NCBI RefSeq assembly: GCF_001549985.1 | Contig: NZ_LROZ01000025.1 | Coordinates: 1-45,245, forward strand | Direction: 5' to 3' | Length of the DNA: 45,245 nucleotides | DNA from: Myroides odoratus | GTDB lineage: Bacteria > Bacteroidota > Bacteroidia > Flavobacteriales > Flavobacteriaceae | Part shown: piece after piece, positions 24,448-32,989 of the stretch | Layout: each line of letters begins with the position of its first letter | Numbering within the stretch: the stretch's first letter is position 1 | Translations under genes and position numbers: made by a program | Notes under the pieces: generated by a model | Databases searched by the model: none | Told to the model about the DNA's origin: nothing | The model's input: only the letters and a program-made list of their open reading frames with translations

Positions 24448-25275
24448 CTAGTCAATTTTGAATGTCAATACTGAGATTGGTGAATGGTTTACTAAATCCT
24501 CGCTGATACTTCCGTTGAAGAAATGAGCTAGTCCTGTACGACCATGCGTAGCAATCGCGATTAAATCAGCGTCAATTTTTTGGCAGTAATTTAAAATCCC
24601 TTTTTCTACGTTGATATCATTGTAGATGCTTAAATCAAATTCTTTGTCTGTAATATCTTCTAAGAATGATTCAAGAGTTTCTTCTGCTACATGTGTTGCT
24701 TTGAAGCTGTTTGGTGTGTTAACCATTAATAAATGTAAGTTAGCACCCACTATTTTGTTTAAGGCTAATGTGCTTTTGAAAGAATCTTTCATTTCACTTG
24801 TGAAATCAGAAGCAAAAACGATGTCTTTGATGCAGTTGTCTTCAAATTCTCCTTTTACTACAAAAACAGGAACTGGAGAGGTGCGAACTACTTTTTGTGT
24901 ATTTGATCCAACAAAATATTCTTTCATTCCACTTGCTCCGTGAGATCCCATAACGATTAAATCTACTTCATTGTGAATGGCTGATTTTGTAACGCCTTGA
25001 GAAGTGCGGTCTAAAATTAAACTCGTAGAAACGGTTAATCCTTCGAATAAAGGATTAAGAGCAATTTGTTGTAGTTTTTGTTCCGCAGCGTTTTTGAAGA
25101 ACATCACTTCTGGAGCTGGTGTTCCTTTACTAATACCATCACTTGCTTCTTGTGGTAAATCGAGGATGTGTAGTAAAATGATTTCAGCGTTGTGTTTTTT
25201 CGCAAAATTTACACCTGCTTTAATTGCGTTATGTGCCTGTTGTGAAAAATCCGTTGGTATTAGTATTTTTTTCAT
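24448..25275 (-). CDS. Universal stress protein, two UspA domains
   Basis: This 275-residue cytoplasmic protein has two tandem UspA domains, about residues 1-142 and 148-275. The first begins MKKILIPTDFSQQAHNAI and carries GSHGASGMKEYFVGS. The second carries ATHGRTGLAHFFNGS. Both have the G-x2-G-x9-G(S/T) type ATP-binding signature, so ATP binding is likely. Such proteins are induced by stress or growth arrest; the specific role cannot be told. It stands alone between a terminator and the rimP operon promoter, divergent from that operon. Confidence 0.94.
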   Translation of the reverse strand: MKKILIPTDFSQQAHNAIKAGVNFAKKHNAEIILLHILDLPQEASDGISKGTPAPEVMFFKNAAEQKLQQIALNPLFEGLTVSTSLILDRTSQGVTKSAIHNEVDLIVMGSHGASGMKEYFVGSNTQKVVRTSPVPVFVVKGEFEDNCIKDIVFASDFTSEMKDSFKSTLALNKIVGANLHLLMVNTPNSFKATHVAEETLESFLEDITDKEFDLSIYNDINVEKGILNYCQKIDADLIAIATHGRTGLAHFFNGSISEDLVNHSPISVLTFKID

Positions 25276-25382
25276 AATTAAGTGTAAAAGTGGATTAAGT
25301 GTTTAACATGTTTTTTTAGTGTTCTAAATTTAAGCATATAATTATCAATACACAAAAGTTTTTATTAGTACAAAAAAAATAG

Positions 25383-25390
25383 TATATTTG
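25383..25390 (+). promoter_or_regulatory. -7 promoter box of the rimP-nusA-infB operon
   Basis: TATATTTG matches TAnnTTTG. At the 19-base spacing the -33 position reads TTT (25361-25363), two of three consensus bases. The transcript would begin near 25395-25397, leaving a leader of about 60 nt that contains the terminator-like hairpin. Confidence 0.6.
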
Positions 25391-25418
25391 CACCGTTATT
25401 TATTAAAGAAGTTAAATA

Positions 25419-25451
25419 ATGAGGGGACATAATAGTCCCCTCTTTTTATAG
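25419..25451 (+). CDS. Putative 10-codon leader peptide overlapping the hairpin
   Basis: ATG at 25419 opens a 10-codon frame (MRGHNSPLFL) that ends with TAG at 25449-25451, three bases before the rimP ATG at 25455. Its codons run through the terminator-like hairpin, so a ribosome translating it would disrupt that hairpin. No Shine-Dalgarno is evident, which is usual in Bacteroidota. Translation is unproven; a frame this short can occur by chance. Confidence 0.3.
   Translation: MRGHNSPLFL
25421..25447 (+). terminator. Terminator-like hairpin in the rimP leader (candidate attenuator)
   Basis: GAGGGGAC (25421-25428) and GTCCCCTC (25435-25442) form a perfect 8-bp G/C-rich stem with an ATAATA loop, followed directly by TTTTT (25443-25447). 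This is a textbook intrinsic terminator located just 8 bp before the rimP start codon and about 25 bases after the predicted transcript start. It cannot serve the upstream gene, usp, which runs the other way. It is therefore a likely premature terminator controlling rimP-nusA-infB. Confidence 0.8.
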
Positions 25452-25454
25452 CAT

Positions 25455-25922
25455 ATGACATTTAAAAACAAAGTACAAGAGTTGTTGGATGCAGCTTTAG
25501 CTGAGAAGCAAGAGTTGTTTTTGATTGAAATGACAATTTCTCCAGATAATAAGATCTTAGTGACCTTAGATGGAGATAACGGGGTTAATTTGCAAGACTG
25601 TATTGATGTAAGTAGAGCCATAGAGCACAACTTAGATAGAGAAGAACATGATTTCGCTCTAGAAGTTGCCTCTGCGGGTGCAACATCACCGTTGAAATTG
25701 TTGCGTCAGTATAAGAAGAATATTGGTCGAAAAGTGAAGTTAGTTACTTTAAATCAAGAGAAATACGAAGCAACAATCGCGGAAGTCGGAGAAGCATCGA
25801 TCGTATTACAGTGGAAAGCACGTGAAGCCAAAGCTGTTGGAAAAGGAAAGGTTACAGTTGAAAAAGAAGCTGTTATACCATTCGAAAATATAAAAGAAGC
25901 TAGTATAATAATTTCATTTTAA
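25455..25922 (+). CDS. rimP: Ribosome maturation factor RimP
   Basis: RimP assists 30S subunit maturation. The 155-residue protein has the two-domain RimP layout. The N-terminal part includes LFLIEMTISPDNKILVTLDGDNGVNLQDC, and ALEVASAGATSPLKLLRQYKKNIGRKVKL marks the junction to the SH3-like C-terminal domain. It is first in rimP-nusA-infB, a gene order conserved across bacteria. The leader hairpin suggests transcription into the operon is attenuated. Confidence 0.95.
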   Translation: MTFKNKVQELLDAALAEKQELFLIEMTISPDNKILVTLDGDNGVNLQDCIDVSRAIEHNLDREEHDFALEVASAGATSPLKLLRQYKKNIGRKVKLVTLNQEKYEATIAEVGEASIVLQWKAREAKAVGKGKVTVEKEAVIPFENIKEASIIISF

Positions 25923-25933
25923 AAAAATATCAG

Positions 25934-27172
25934 ATGGAGAATAGTGGTTTAGTAGAATCGTTCTCAGAATTTCAAGAGTTAAAATACATTGATAGAGTTA
26001 CGTTAATGGCCATCTTAGAAGATGTATTCCGAAATGCATTGAAAAAGAAATATGGTGATGACGATAATTTCGATATCATTATTAACCCTGATAAAGGAGA
26101 TTTCCAGGTTTTTAGAAGTAGAGTCGTGGTAAACGATGGTGAGGTTGAAGATGATAAATATGAGATTTCATTAAGTGAAGCTAGAAAGATTGAGTCGGAC
26201 TTTGAAGTAGGGGAAGAAGTTTCGGAAGAGGTGAAGTTGGAGGATATTGGAAGAAGAGCGGTGTTAGCTTTACGTCAATATTTGAATTCAAAAGTAACAG
26301 AGCATGACAATGCTACGCTATATAAGCAGTTTAAAGAGGTAATCGGAGAGATTTACGCTGCAGAAGTACATCATATTCGACCAAAAGTTGTAATTTTGAT
26401 GGATGATGAAGGAAATGAAATTGTTTTGCCAAAAGAAAAACAAATTCCTTCTGACTTTTTCAGAAAAGGAGATACAGTAAAAGGAATTATTGAGGCTGTT
26501 GAATTGAAAGGAGCAAAACCTCAAATTATCATGTCTAGAACATCGAATCGATTCCTAGAGCGTTTGTTAGAACAAGAAATTCCTGAAATTGGAGAAGACA
26601 AAATCCAGGTTAAAAAGGTTGTTCGAATTCCAGGTGAAAAAGCAAAGATTGCAGTGGAAGGATCAGATGATAGAATTGATCCTGTAGGAGCTTGTGTTGG
26701 AATGAAAGGGTCGCGTATCCATGGAATCGTTAGAGAACTTGGAAACGAAAATATCGACGTTATTCATTACACAACCAATACAGACTTGTTTATTAAACGT
26801 GCATTAGCGCCTGCAAAAGTAAATAAGGTTGTATTTGATGAAGAAACCAAAAAAGCAAACGTATATTTAGATACGGAAGAAGTTTCTAGAGCAATTGGAA
26901 AAGGAGGGCAAAACATTAAGTTAGCTGGAATGTTAACAGGATTTGATATCGATGTAATGCGCGAATTAAACCCAGAAGATGATGATGTTGAATTAAGAGA
27001 ATTCAGCGACGAAATCGACATGTGGGTAATTGAAGAGTTTGCTAAGATTGGATTAGATACAGCAAAGAGCGTGTTGAATTTAAGTGTAGAGGAATTAATC
27101 AAACGTACAGACTTAGAAGAAGAAACCATTCAAGAGGTTCTTCGTATTCTTAAGGAAGAGTTTGAAGATTAA
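25934..27172 (+). CDS. nusA: Transcription elongation/termination factor NusA
   Basis: NusA binds RNA polymerase and nascent RNA and modulates pausing, termination and antitermination. The 412-residue protein has an N-terminal polymerase-binding domain (1-125), an S1 domain (about 130-205) and tandem KH domains (about 225-345, with GACVGMKGSRIHGI and AIGKGGQNIKLA). The C-terminal part is short and acidic and has a helix-hairpin-like segment, as in NusA without the AR1/AR2 repeats of enterobacteria. It starts 11 bp after rimP. Confidence 0.97.
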   Translation: MENSGLVESFSEFQELKYIDRVTLMAILEDVFRNALKKKYGDDDNFDIIINPDKGDFQVFRSRVVVNDGEVEDDKYEISLSEARKIESDFEVGEEVSEEVKLEDIGRRAVLALRQYLNSKVTEHDNATLYKQFKEVIGEIYAAEVHHIRPKVVILMDDEGNEIVLPKEKQIPSDFFRKGDTVKGIIEAVELKGAKPQIIMSRTSNRFLERLLEQEIPEIGEDKIQVKKVVRIPGEKAKIAVEGSDDRIDPVGACVGMKGSRIHGIVRELGNENIDVIHYTTNTDLFIKRALAPAKVNKVVFDEETKKANVYLDTEEVSRAIGKGGQNIKLAGMLTGFDIDVMRELNPEDDDVELREFSDEIDMWVIEEFAKIGLDTAKSVLNLSVEELIKRTDLEEETIQEVLRILKEEFED

Positions 27173-27223
27173 ACCAGCACTTCTATTAACAACACAACAC
27201 AAATAATACACTAAAAAGATAAT

Positions 27224-30217
27224 ATGTCTGAAGAAAGAGCAATAAGAATAAATAAAGTTTTAAGGGAATTAAATATTTCTCTAGATAGAGCCGTGGACTT
27301 TTTGAAAGGCAAAGGGTATGAAATCGATGCAACACCAAATGCAAAGATTTCCCAAGAAGAATTTAACGTTCTGAATAAACAGTTTTCTGCTGATAGAGGG
27401 AAGAAGGAAGCTTCTATTGAAGTGAGTGAAGAGAAAAGAAAAGAAAAGGAAGCGCTTAAAATTGAGCGTGAACGCGAATTAGAAGAAAAGAGAAAACAAG
27501 AAGAACAAGCTCGTATCAAGAAAGAACAAGAAATTATTAGAGCCAAAGCAGAGGAGCAAGTTGCGATCAAAACTGTGGGTCAAATTGATCTTGAACCTAA
27601 AAAAACTTTAGAATCTTCTTCAGCTGTATCTGAAAAAGTGGTTGAGAAAGAAGAAAAGAAAGCTGAGCCTGTAAAGAGTGTAGAACCAGTTGCGAAAGAA
27701 AGCGTTGCACAAGAAAAAGTAGAGGAGAAAGTTGAAGCTACTCCTGTTGCTAAGGTTGATGTCGATTCAAAAACTGATTCAGCAAAAAATACGACAAAAA
27801 AAGTTGAAGCGAAGAAAGTAGCGAATAAAGAATCAAAAGTAAAAGACAAACCTGTGGAAGAAAAGCAACATAAGGAGTCTGCTAAAATAGCAAACGAAGA
27901 AACTAAAGTAGTTGAAGACGATAAAGTTGAAGCGAAGTTAGGTGATGAAATCATCAAAACGAATTATCAAAAACTTTCTGGGACTACTTTTACAGGGCAA
28001 ACGATCGATTTGTCTCAGTTTGACAAGCCTAAAAAGAAGAAGGAGGAGAAGAAAGACGACAAGAAAGGCAACGCTGCTGGGCGAAATAAAAGAAAACGTA
28101 TTGCAAAACCTGCCAATGCAGAAGGCGCTGGTGCAAACCAAAATAACGCAGGTGGAACTGCCAATAAACCAGGTGGAAACGCAAATAGACCCGGAGGGAA
28201 TAACAACCGCCCAGGTGGAAATAATGCGAATAAACCAGGTGGAAACAATGGTAAGTTCAATAAAAATAACAACAACAACCGTAGAAATGCTCCTGTTGTA
28301 AAAGCTGAGCCAACGGAAGAAGAAGTTAAAAACCAAATTAAAGAAACGCTTGAGCGTTTACAAGGTAAAGGAAACAGATCGAAAGCAGCGAAATACCGTC
28401 GTGATAAACGTGATGTTCACCGTAAAAAATCTGATGAGGAACAAAGAGCATTAGAAGCAGGAAACAAAGTACTAAAAGTAACAGAATTCGTTACTGTAGG
28501 TGAAGTTGCTACGATGATGGATGTGCCTATTACAAAAGTAATTGGAACTTGTATGTCTTTGGGAATCATGGTTACCATGAACCAGCGTTTAGATGCTGAA
28601 ACGTTAACAATTGTTGCAGATGAGTTTGGCTATGAAGTTGATTTTACAACAGCGGACTTAGAAGAAGCAATTGAAGAAACTCCAGATAGACCAGAAGATT
28701 TAAAACCTCGTGCACCAATCGTGACTGTAATGGGACACGTGGATCACGGTAAAACATCTTTACTGGATTATGTACGTAAAGCGAACGTAATTGCAGGGGA
28801 GTCAGGAGGTATTACGCAACACATTGGAGCGTACGGAGTAACGTTAGAGAATGGTCAACAAATTACCTTCTTAGATACACCAGGTCACGAGGCGTTTACC
28901 GCAATGCGTGCACGTGGAGCTCAAGTTACCGATATTGTAATTATCGTAATTGCAGCGGATGATGACATCATGCCACAAACAAAAGAGGCGATTAGTCACG
29001 CACAAGCTGCTGGAGTACCTATTATTTTTGCAATCAATAAAGTGGATAAGCCAACGGCAAATCCAGAGAAGATTAAAGAGAAATTAGCTTCTATGAATTT
29101 ATTGGTAGAAGAATGGGGAGGTACATACCAATCACAAGATATTTCTGCGAAACAAGGTATCGGAATGAAAGAATTGTTGGAGAAAGTTTTACTTGAGGCA
29201 GAAATGCTTGAATTAAAAGCAAACCCAGACAAATTAGCATCAGGTACTGTTGTAGAAGCATACTTAGATAAAGGACGTGGATATGTGTCTACAGTATTAG
29301 TACAAGCAGGTACATTGAGAGTAGGAGATTACCTATTAGCAGGATGTAACCACGGTAAAGTTCGTGCAATGCACGATGAGCGTGGAAATGCAGTACAAGT
29401 AGCTGGACCATCAAGACCAATTTCTGTATTGGGATTAGACGGTGCACCAGGAGCTGGAGATAAATTCAACGTATTCGAAGAAGAAAAAGAAGCGAAACAA
29501 ATTGCTGCAAAACGTACACAATTATTACGTGAGCAATCTGTTCGTGCACAAAGACACATCACACTTGCTGAGATTGGACGTCGTATTGCTTTAGGAGATT
29601 TCAAAGAATTGAACATTATCTTAAAAGGAGACGTGGACGGATCTGTTGAAGCACTTTCGGATTCATTCTCGAAATTGTCAACAGAAGAAATTCAAATCAA
29701 TATCATTCACAAAGGAGTGGGTGCCATTACAGAATCTGACGTATTGTTAGCTTCTGCATCGGATGCAATTATCATCGGATTCAACGTTCGTCCAATGGCT
29801 TCGGCTAAAGTATTAGCAGATAAAGAGGAAATCGATATCAGAAATTACTCTATTATCTATGATGCAATTGACGACTTAAAAGACGCAATGGAAGGTATGT
29901 TATCTCCAGAGTTGAAAGAAGAAGTAACAGGTACTGCTGAAATTAGAGAGTTATTCAAAATTTCTAAAGTGGGTACAATTGCAGGATGTATGGTTATTGA
30001 TGGTAAAATTTTCCGTAACTCTAAGATCCGCTTAATCCGCGAAGGTGTAGTAATCTATACTGGAGAACTTACTGCGCTTAAACGTTTCAAAGACGATGTT
30101 AAAGAAGTATCTAAAGGATATGATTGTGGTATTCAAATTAAAAACTACAACGATATCAAGGAATACGATACGATTGAAGCATTCCAAGAAGTGGAAGTTA
30201 AGAAAAAGCTTAAATAA
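27224..30217 (+). CDS. infB: Translation initiation factor IF-2
   Basis: IF-2 is the GTPase that delivers initiator tRNA to the 30S subunit. It is 997 residues long, at the long end for the family because of its N-terminal region. Residues 1-55 form a small IF2_N domain. Residues 60-260 are Lys/Glu/Val-rich and low in complexity. About 305-350 is a Gly/Asn/Pro-rich linker with repeated PGGN units. The G domain follows, with GHVDHGKT at 504-511, DTPGHEAF and NKVDKP. The C-terminal beta-barrels and fMet-tRNA domain complete the protein. It lies 51 bp after nusA and ends at a GNRA-loop terminator. Confidence 0.98.
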   Translation: MSEERAIRINKVLRELNISLDRAVDFLKGKGYEIDATPNAKISQEEFNVLNKQFSADRGKKEASIEVSEEKRKEKEALKIERERELEEKRKQEEQARIKKEQEIIRAKAEEQVAIKTVGQIDLEPKKTLESSSAVSEKVVEKEEKKAEPVKSVEPVAKESVAQEKVEEKVEATPVAKVDVDSKTDSAKNTTKKVEAKKVANKESKVKDKPVEEKQHKESAKIANEETKVVEDDKVEAKLGDEIIKTNYQKLSGTTFTGQTIDLSQFDKPKKKKEEKKDDKKGNAAGRNKRKRIAKPANAEGAGANQNNAGGTANKPGGNANRPGGNNNRPGGNNANKPGGNNGKFNKNNNNNRRNAPVVKAEPTEEEVKNQIKETLERLQGKGNRSKAAKYRRDKRDVHRKKSDEEQRALEAGNKVLKVTEFVTVGEVATMMDVPITKVIGTCMSLGIMVTMNQRLDAETLTIVADEFGYEVDFTTADLEEAIEETPDRPEDLKPRAPIVTVMGHVDHGKTSLLDYVRKANVIAGESGGITQHIGAYGVTLENGQQITFLDTPGHEAFTAMRARGAQVTDIVIIVIAADDDIMPQTKEAISHAQAAGVPIIFAINKVDKPTANPEKIKEKLASMNLLVEEWGGTYQSQDISAKQGIGMKELLEKVLLEAEMLELKANPDKLASGTVVEAYLDKGRGYVSTVLVQAGTLRVGDYLLAGCNHGKVRAMHDERGNAVQVAGPSRPISVLGLDGAPGAGDKFNVFEEEKEAKQIAAKRTQLLREQSVRAQRHITLAEIGRRIALGDFKELNIILKGDVDGSVEALSDSFSKLSTEEIQINIIHKGVGAITESDVLLASASDAIIIGFNVRPMASAKVLADKEEIDIRNYSIIYDAIDDLKDAMEGMLSPELKEEVTGTAEIRELFKISKVGTIAGCMVIDGKIFRNSKIRLIREGVVIYTGELTALKRFKDDVKEVSKGYDCGIQIKNYNDIKEYDTIEAFQEVEVKKKLK

Positions 30218-30240
30218 GCTGATTTCTAATCAAAATATAA

Positions 30241-30271
30241 AAGAGAGATTCGCAAGAGTCTCTCTTTTTTT
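30241..30271 (+). terminator. Terminator of the rimP-nusA-infB operon
   Basis: AAGAGAGATTC (30241-30251) pairs with GAGTCTCTCTT (30256-30266) through a GCAA tetraloop, with one G-U pair, followed by a T run to 30271. It lies 23 bp after the infB stop. Confidence 0.92.
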
Positions 30272-30343
30272 ATGACAAAATGACTGTTTTTTTATTTGGC
30301 GCGTCATTTGCTATAGTAATTAGGAACATTAATTGTTATATCT

Positions 30344-31018
30344 ATGATGATATGGGTTTTTATGATTGCTATGATGCTTGCCAGTTGGTGGGTAGGTAAT
30401 CGTTTACAAGCTAAATTTAAGAAGTATTCTGAGGTTCATTTACAGAATGGGATGAGTGGTGCTGAAATTGCACAAAAAATGCTTTTTGACCACGGTATTC
30501 GCGATGTACGCGTAATTTCTACACCTGGTAGATTAACTGATCACTATAATCCAGTGGATAAAACGGTTAATCTAAGTGAAGCCGTATACAATCAACGCAA
30601 TGCGGCAGCGGCAGCTGTAGCAGCCCACGAAGTAGGACACGCTGTTCAACATGCGCAGGCTTACTCTTGGCTAACGATGCGCTCGAGAATGGTTCCCATT
30701 TTAGAAGTGTCGTCTCGCTTTATGCCGTTTGTATTAATCGGTGGGGTGTTAATGCTGAAGACGTTTCCTCAATTATTGTTATTGGGAATCGTGCTTTTCG
30801 CTTTGACTACAATATTTTCTTTTGTGACGCTACCAGTTGAATACGACGCGAGTAATCGTGCATTGAAATGGTTAGAGGCACAGCATATTGTGACTCCTCA
30901 GGAATTAGTAGGTTCTAAAGATGCATTAAAATGGGCAGCGAGAACGTATGTAGTAGCTGCACTATCCTCTTTAGGTACATTACTATATTATGTAATGATT
31001 TACATGAATAGAAGGTAA
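30344..31018 (+). CDS. Zinc metallopeptidase, YugP family
   Basis: This 224-residue inner-membrane protease-like protein has the HEVGH zinc motif at residues 95-99 (H95, E96, H99). It has an N-terminal span (1-18) and two spans between about 115 and 160, plus a C-terminal span near 205-220. The layout matches the YugP (neutral zinc metallopeptidase) family. Its substrate is unknown. It stands alone between the infB terminator and a bidirectional terminator. Confidence 0.93.
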   Translation: MMIWVFMIAMMLASWWVGNRLQAKFKKYSEVHLQNGMSGAEIAQKMLFDHGIRDVRVISTPGRLTDHYNPVDKTVNLSEAVYNQRNAAAAAVAAHEVGHAVQHAQAYSWLTMRSRMVPILEVSSRFMPFVLIGGVLMLKTFPQLLLLGIVLFALTTIFSFVTLPVEYDASNRALKWLEAQHIVTPQELVGSKDALKWAARTYVVAALSSLGTLLYYVMIYMNRR

Positions 31019-31049
31019 TAGATGTTTTTATTATATTTTAATTGTTTAG

Positions 31050-31078
31050 AAAAGGATTTCAATCATTGAAATCCTTTT
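31050..31078. terminator. Bidirectional terminator between the yugP-like and nuclease genes
   Basis: AAAAGGATTTCAA (31050-31062) pairs with TTGAAATCCTTTT (31066-31078) around a TCA loop. It lies between two convergent genes and touches the 3' end of the nuclease gene at 31080. Confidence 0.9.
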
Positions 31079-31079
31079 T

Positions 31080-31892
31080 TTATTCAATCTCAATCAGTAA
31101 TGGAATATGATCAGAAATCTTATTTGCTTCTTTTATTGTTTCAAAATCTTCAAAAAATAAAATAGCTTTAGCCGCTTTGACAGTAAAAAGTTCTTGCTGT
31201 AGAAAAATATTGTCATATTCACTAGCTAGGCAGTCTCCCTTAATGCATTTTTGACGCAAAGATGTTTTCTGATTGGTAAACGCAGGAGTATATCCCTGTT
31301 TTTTGAGCGGGTTAAAAACAGAATTCGATTCTGGGGTATTGAAATCCCCTAAGAAAATAAGATTTTTATTCTCATAAAGAGCAGGTAAGAATTTCAAGTA
31401 TTTGATTTCCTGTTCGGGCTGGTGTTTTTTAGGTAGCGCATGTAGGCTGACTAAGGTGAATTGGAAATCTTTATGTTGAAAGGTAGCCATATAAGGTTCG
31501 CGTTCAATTTCCATTTGATAGGTTGGCTCTAAAAAAGCTTTTTTTTGCAGCTTAAGCTGTTTTGTTTTCCACAAATAGGCGTAGCGTTCTGATCGATAAG
31601 GAGAACTTACAGTAGGATCACTGAGTACATAATCCCATTTCGCACCACTTTTTCTATTGAGCTCTTCCTGTAGAGCTAAAATGGTTTGTGCACCACTGGG
31701 ATTTGTTACGACTTCCTGGATTGCAACTACATCAGCCTGTTTCATAATTTGAGCAATATAGCTGATGTTGTCTTCTGTTTTACTACTTCCGATATTTTTT
31801 AGGTTCCACGTCATGATTTTAACTTGGGAGAATAACAGAAGTGGGGCAAGCACCAAAAGGAAAACCAAGGTGATTTTAAATAAACGAGGCAT
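31080..31892 (-). CDS. Secreted endonuclease/exonuclease/phosphatase family protein
   Basis: This 270-residue protein has a signal peptide (about 1-22, MPRLFKITLVFLLVLAPLLL) and then a DNase I-like fold. The catalytic set is visible: N30 (TWNLKN), E60 (IQEV), H151 (LHALP), D183 and N185 (GDFNTPES), D227 (YDNIF) and D261-H262 (SDHIPLL). A likely role is a periplasmic or secreted metal-dependent nuclease, though phosphatase members of the family look alike. A cysteine pair at C216 and C221 could form a disulfide. Confidence 0.9.
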   Translation of the reverse strand: MPRLFKITLVFLLVLAPLLLFSQVKIMTWNLKNIGSSKTEDNISYIAQIMKQADVVAIQEVVTNPSGAQTILALQEELNRKSGAKWDYVLSDPTVSSPYRSERYAYLWKTKQLKLQKKAFLEPTYQMEIEREPYMATFQHKDFQFTLVSLHALPKKHQPEQEIKYLKFLPALYENKNLIFLGDFNTPESNSVFNPLKKQGYTPAFTNQKTSLRQKCIKGDCLASEYDNIFLQQELFTVKAAKAILFFEDFETIKEANKISDHIPLLIEIE

Positions 31893-32035
31893 GTTAATTA
31901 CTTTAGATTAGGCGTATTATTGTGTAATAATTCATGTGATTTGTAAAAAATGAAGTATTTTTACTGCTTGAATTTTTATTTAGAAAAACGGGGCAAAACT
32001 AAGTAAAATCCCCTTAAAAGACTAAAGTTATCATC

Positions 32036-32989
32036 GTGAAAATATTTTCTTCCATTGGCGAATTTAAAACCGACAAAAAAGTTGTTGCAACACTAGGAAC
32101 CTTTGATGGTGTTCATATTGGACATCAGATGATTATTAAGAAACTAGTAGATGCTGCCAAAGAATTGGATGCTGAGAGTTTGGTGCTAACCTTCTTTCCA
32201 CATCCGCGTATGGTATTGAAGCAGGATCACGGTATTCGCTTACTCAATACGCTAGAAGAAAAACAAGAACTATTGGCAAATTTAGGTTTAGATAATCTTG
32301 TGGTGCAAAAATTCGACTTGGATTTTGCAAATCTTACAGCGGAAGAATTTGTCAAACAAGTATTGGTTGATACCTTTAATATTTCCAAGATTATTATTGG
32401 ATATGATCACCGTTTTGGAAAAAATAGAACCGCAGATATTCACGATTTAAAACGCTTTGGTGCGTTTTATGGATTTGAAGTAGAGGAGATTTCGGCACAG
32501 GAAATCGACCATGTTTCGATTAGTTCCACAAAGATTAGAACAGCATTAGAAGAGGGAAATATAGCGCTAGCAAATGAATTTCTCGGTCATACTTATCATT
32601 TTTCAGGTCAGGTAATTCACGGTAAGAAATTAGGCCGTACCTTGGGCTTTCCAACGGCTAATTTTGAAATTTCAGAATCTTATAAAATGATTCCACAAAA
32701 TGGAATCTATGTGGTGGAGTCTGATATAGATGGGGAACGAGTAAAAGGTATGATGAGCATCGGGATCAATCCAACCTTTGTGAATCATCCACATACAATA
32801 GAAGTAAACTTTCTAGATTGGTCGGGAGATTTGTATAATAAAACGTTAAAAGTTCGTATCTTGGATCGCATTAGAGATGAACAAAAATTTAACTCGCTCG
32901 AAGAGCTTATCGCTTGTCTAAAGCAAGATGAACTAGCGACTAGAGCTTATTTTGACCGCTATGTGGAAAAAAGCACTACAACCCGTTGA
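32036..32989 (+). CDS. ribF: Bifunctional riboflavin kinase / FAD synthetase
   Basis: RibF turns riboflavin into FMN and then FAD. The 317-residue protein has the N-terminal FAD synthetase motif GTFDGVHIGH at residues 21-30 and the riboflavin kinase motif GRTLGFPTANF at 200-210. The start is GTG at 32036; this fits the family N-terminus (MKIFSSIGEF...), and no ATG lies nearby. Its 3' end overlaps the next gene by 29 bp. Together with ribE, the window supplies the last steps of flavin cofactor synthesis used by complex I. Confidence 0.96.
   Translation: MKIFSSIGEFKTDKKVVATLGTFDGVHIGHQMIIKKLVDAAKELDAESLVLTFFPHPRMVLKQDHGIRLLNTLEEKQELLANLGLDNLVVQKFDLDFANLTAEEFVKQVLVDTFNISKIIIGYDHRFGKNRTADIHDLKRFGAFYGFEVEEISAQEIDHVSISSTKIRTALEEGNIALANEFLGHTYHFSGQVIHGKKLGRTLGFPTANFEISESYKMIPQNGIYVVESDIDGERVKGMMSIGINPTFVNHPHTIEVNFLDWSGDLYNKTLKVRILDRIRDEQKFNSLEELIACLKQDELATRAYFDRYVEKSTTTR

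Noticed and set aside
28015..28278. Long antisense frame inside infB rich in Pro, Leu and Phe
   Set aside because: It is the complement of the Gly/Asn/Lys-rich IF-2 linker; composition explains it, and it has no promoter or independent support.
31893..32035. Possible FMN riboswitch before ribF
   Set aside because: The 143-bp gap lacks the conserved FMN aptamer core; the GGGG...CCCC pairing there is only four bases long with a wide loop.
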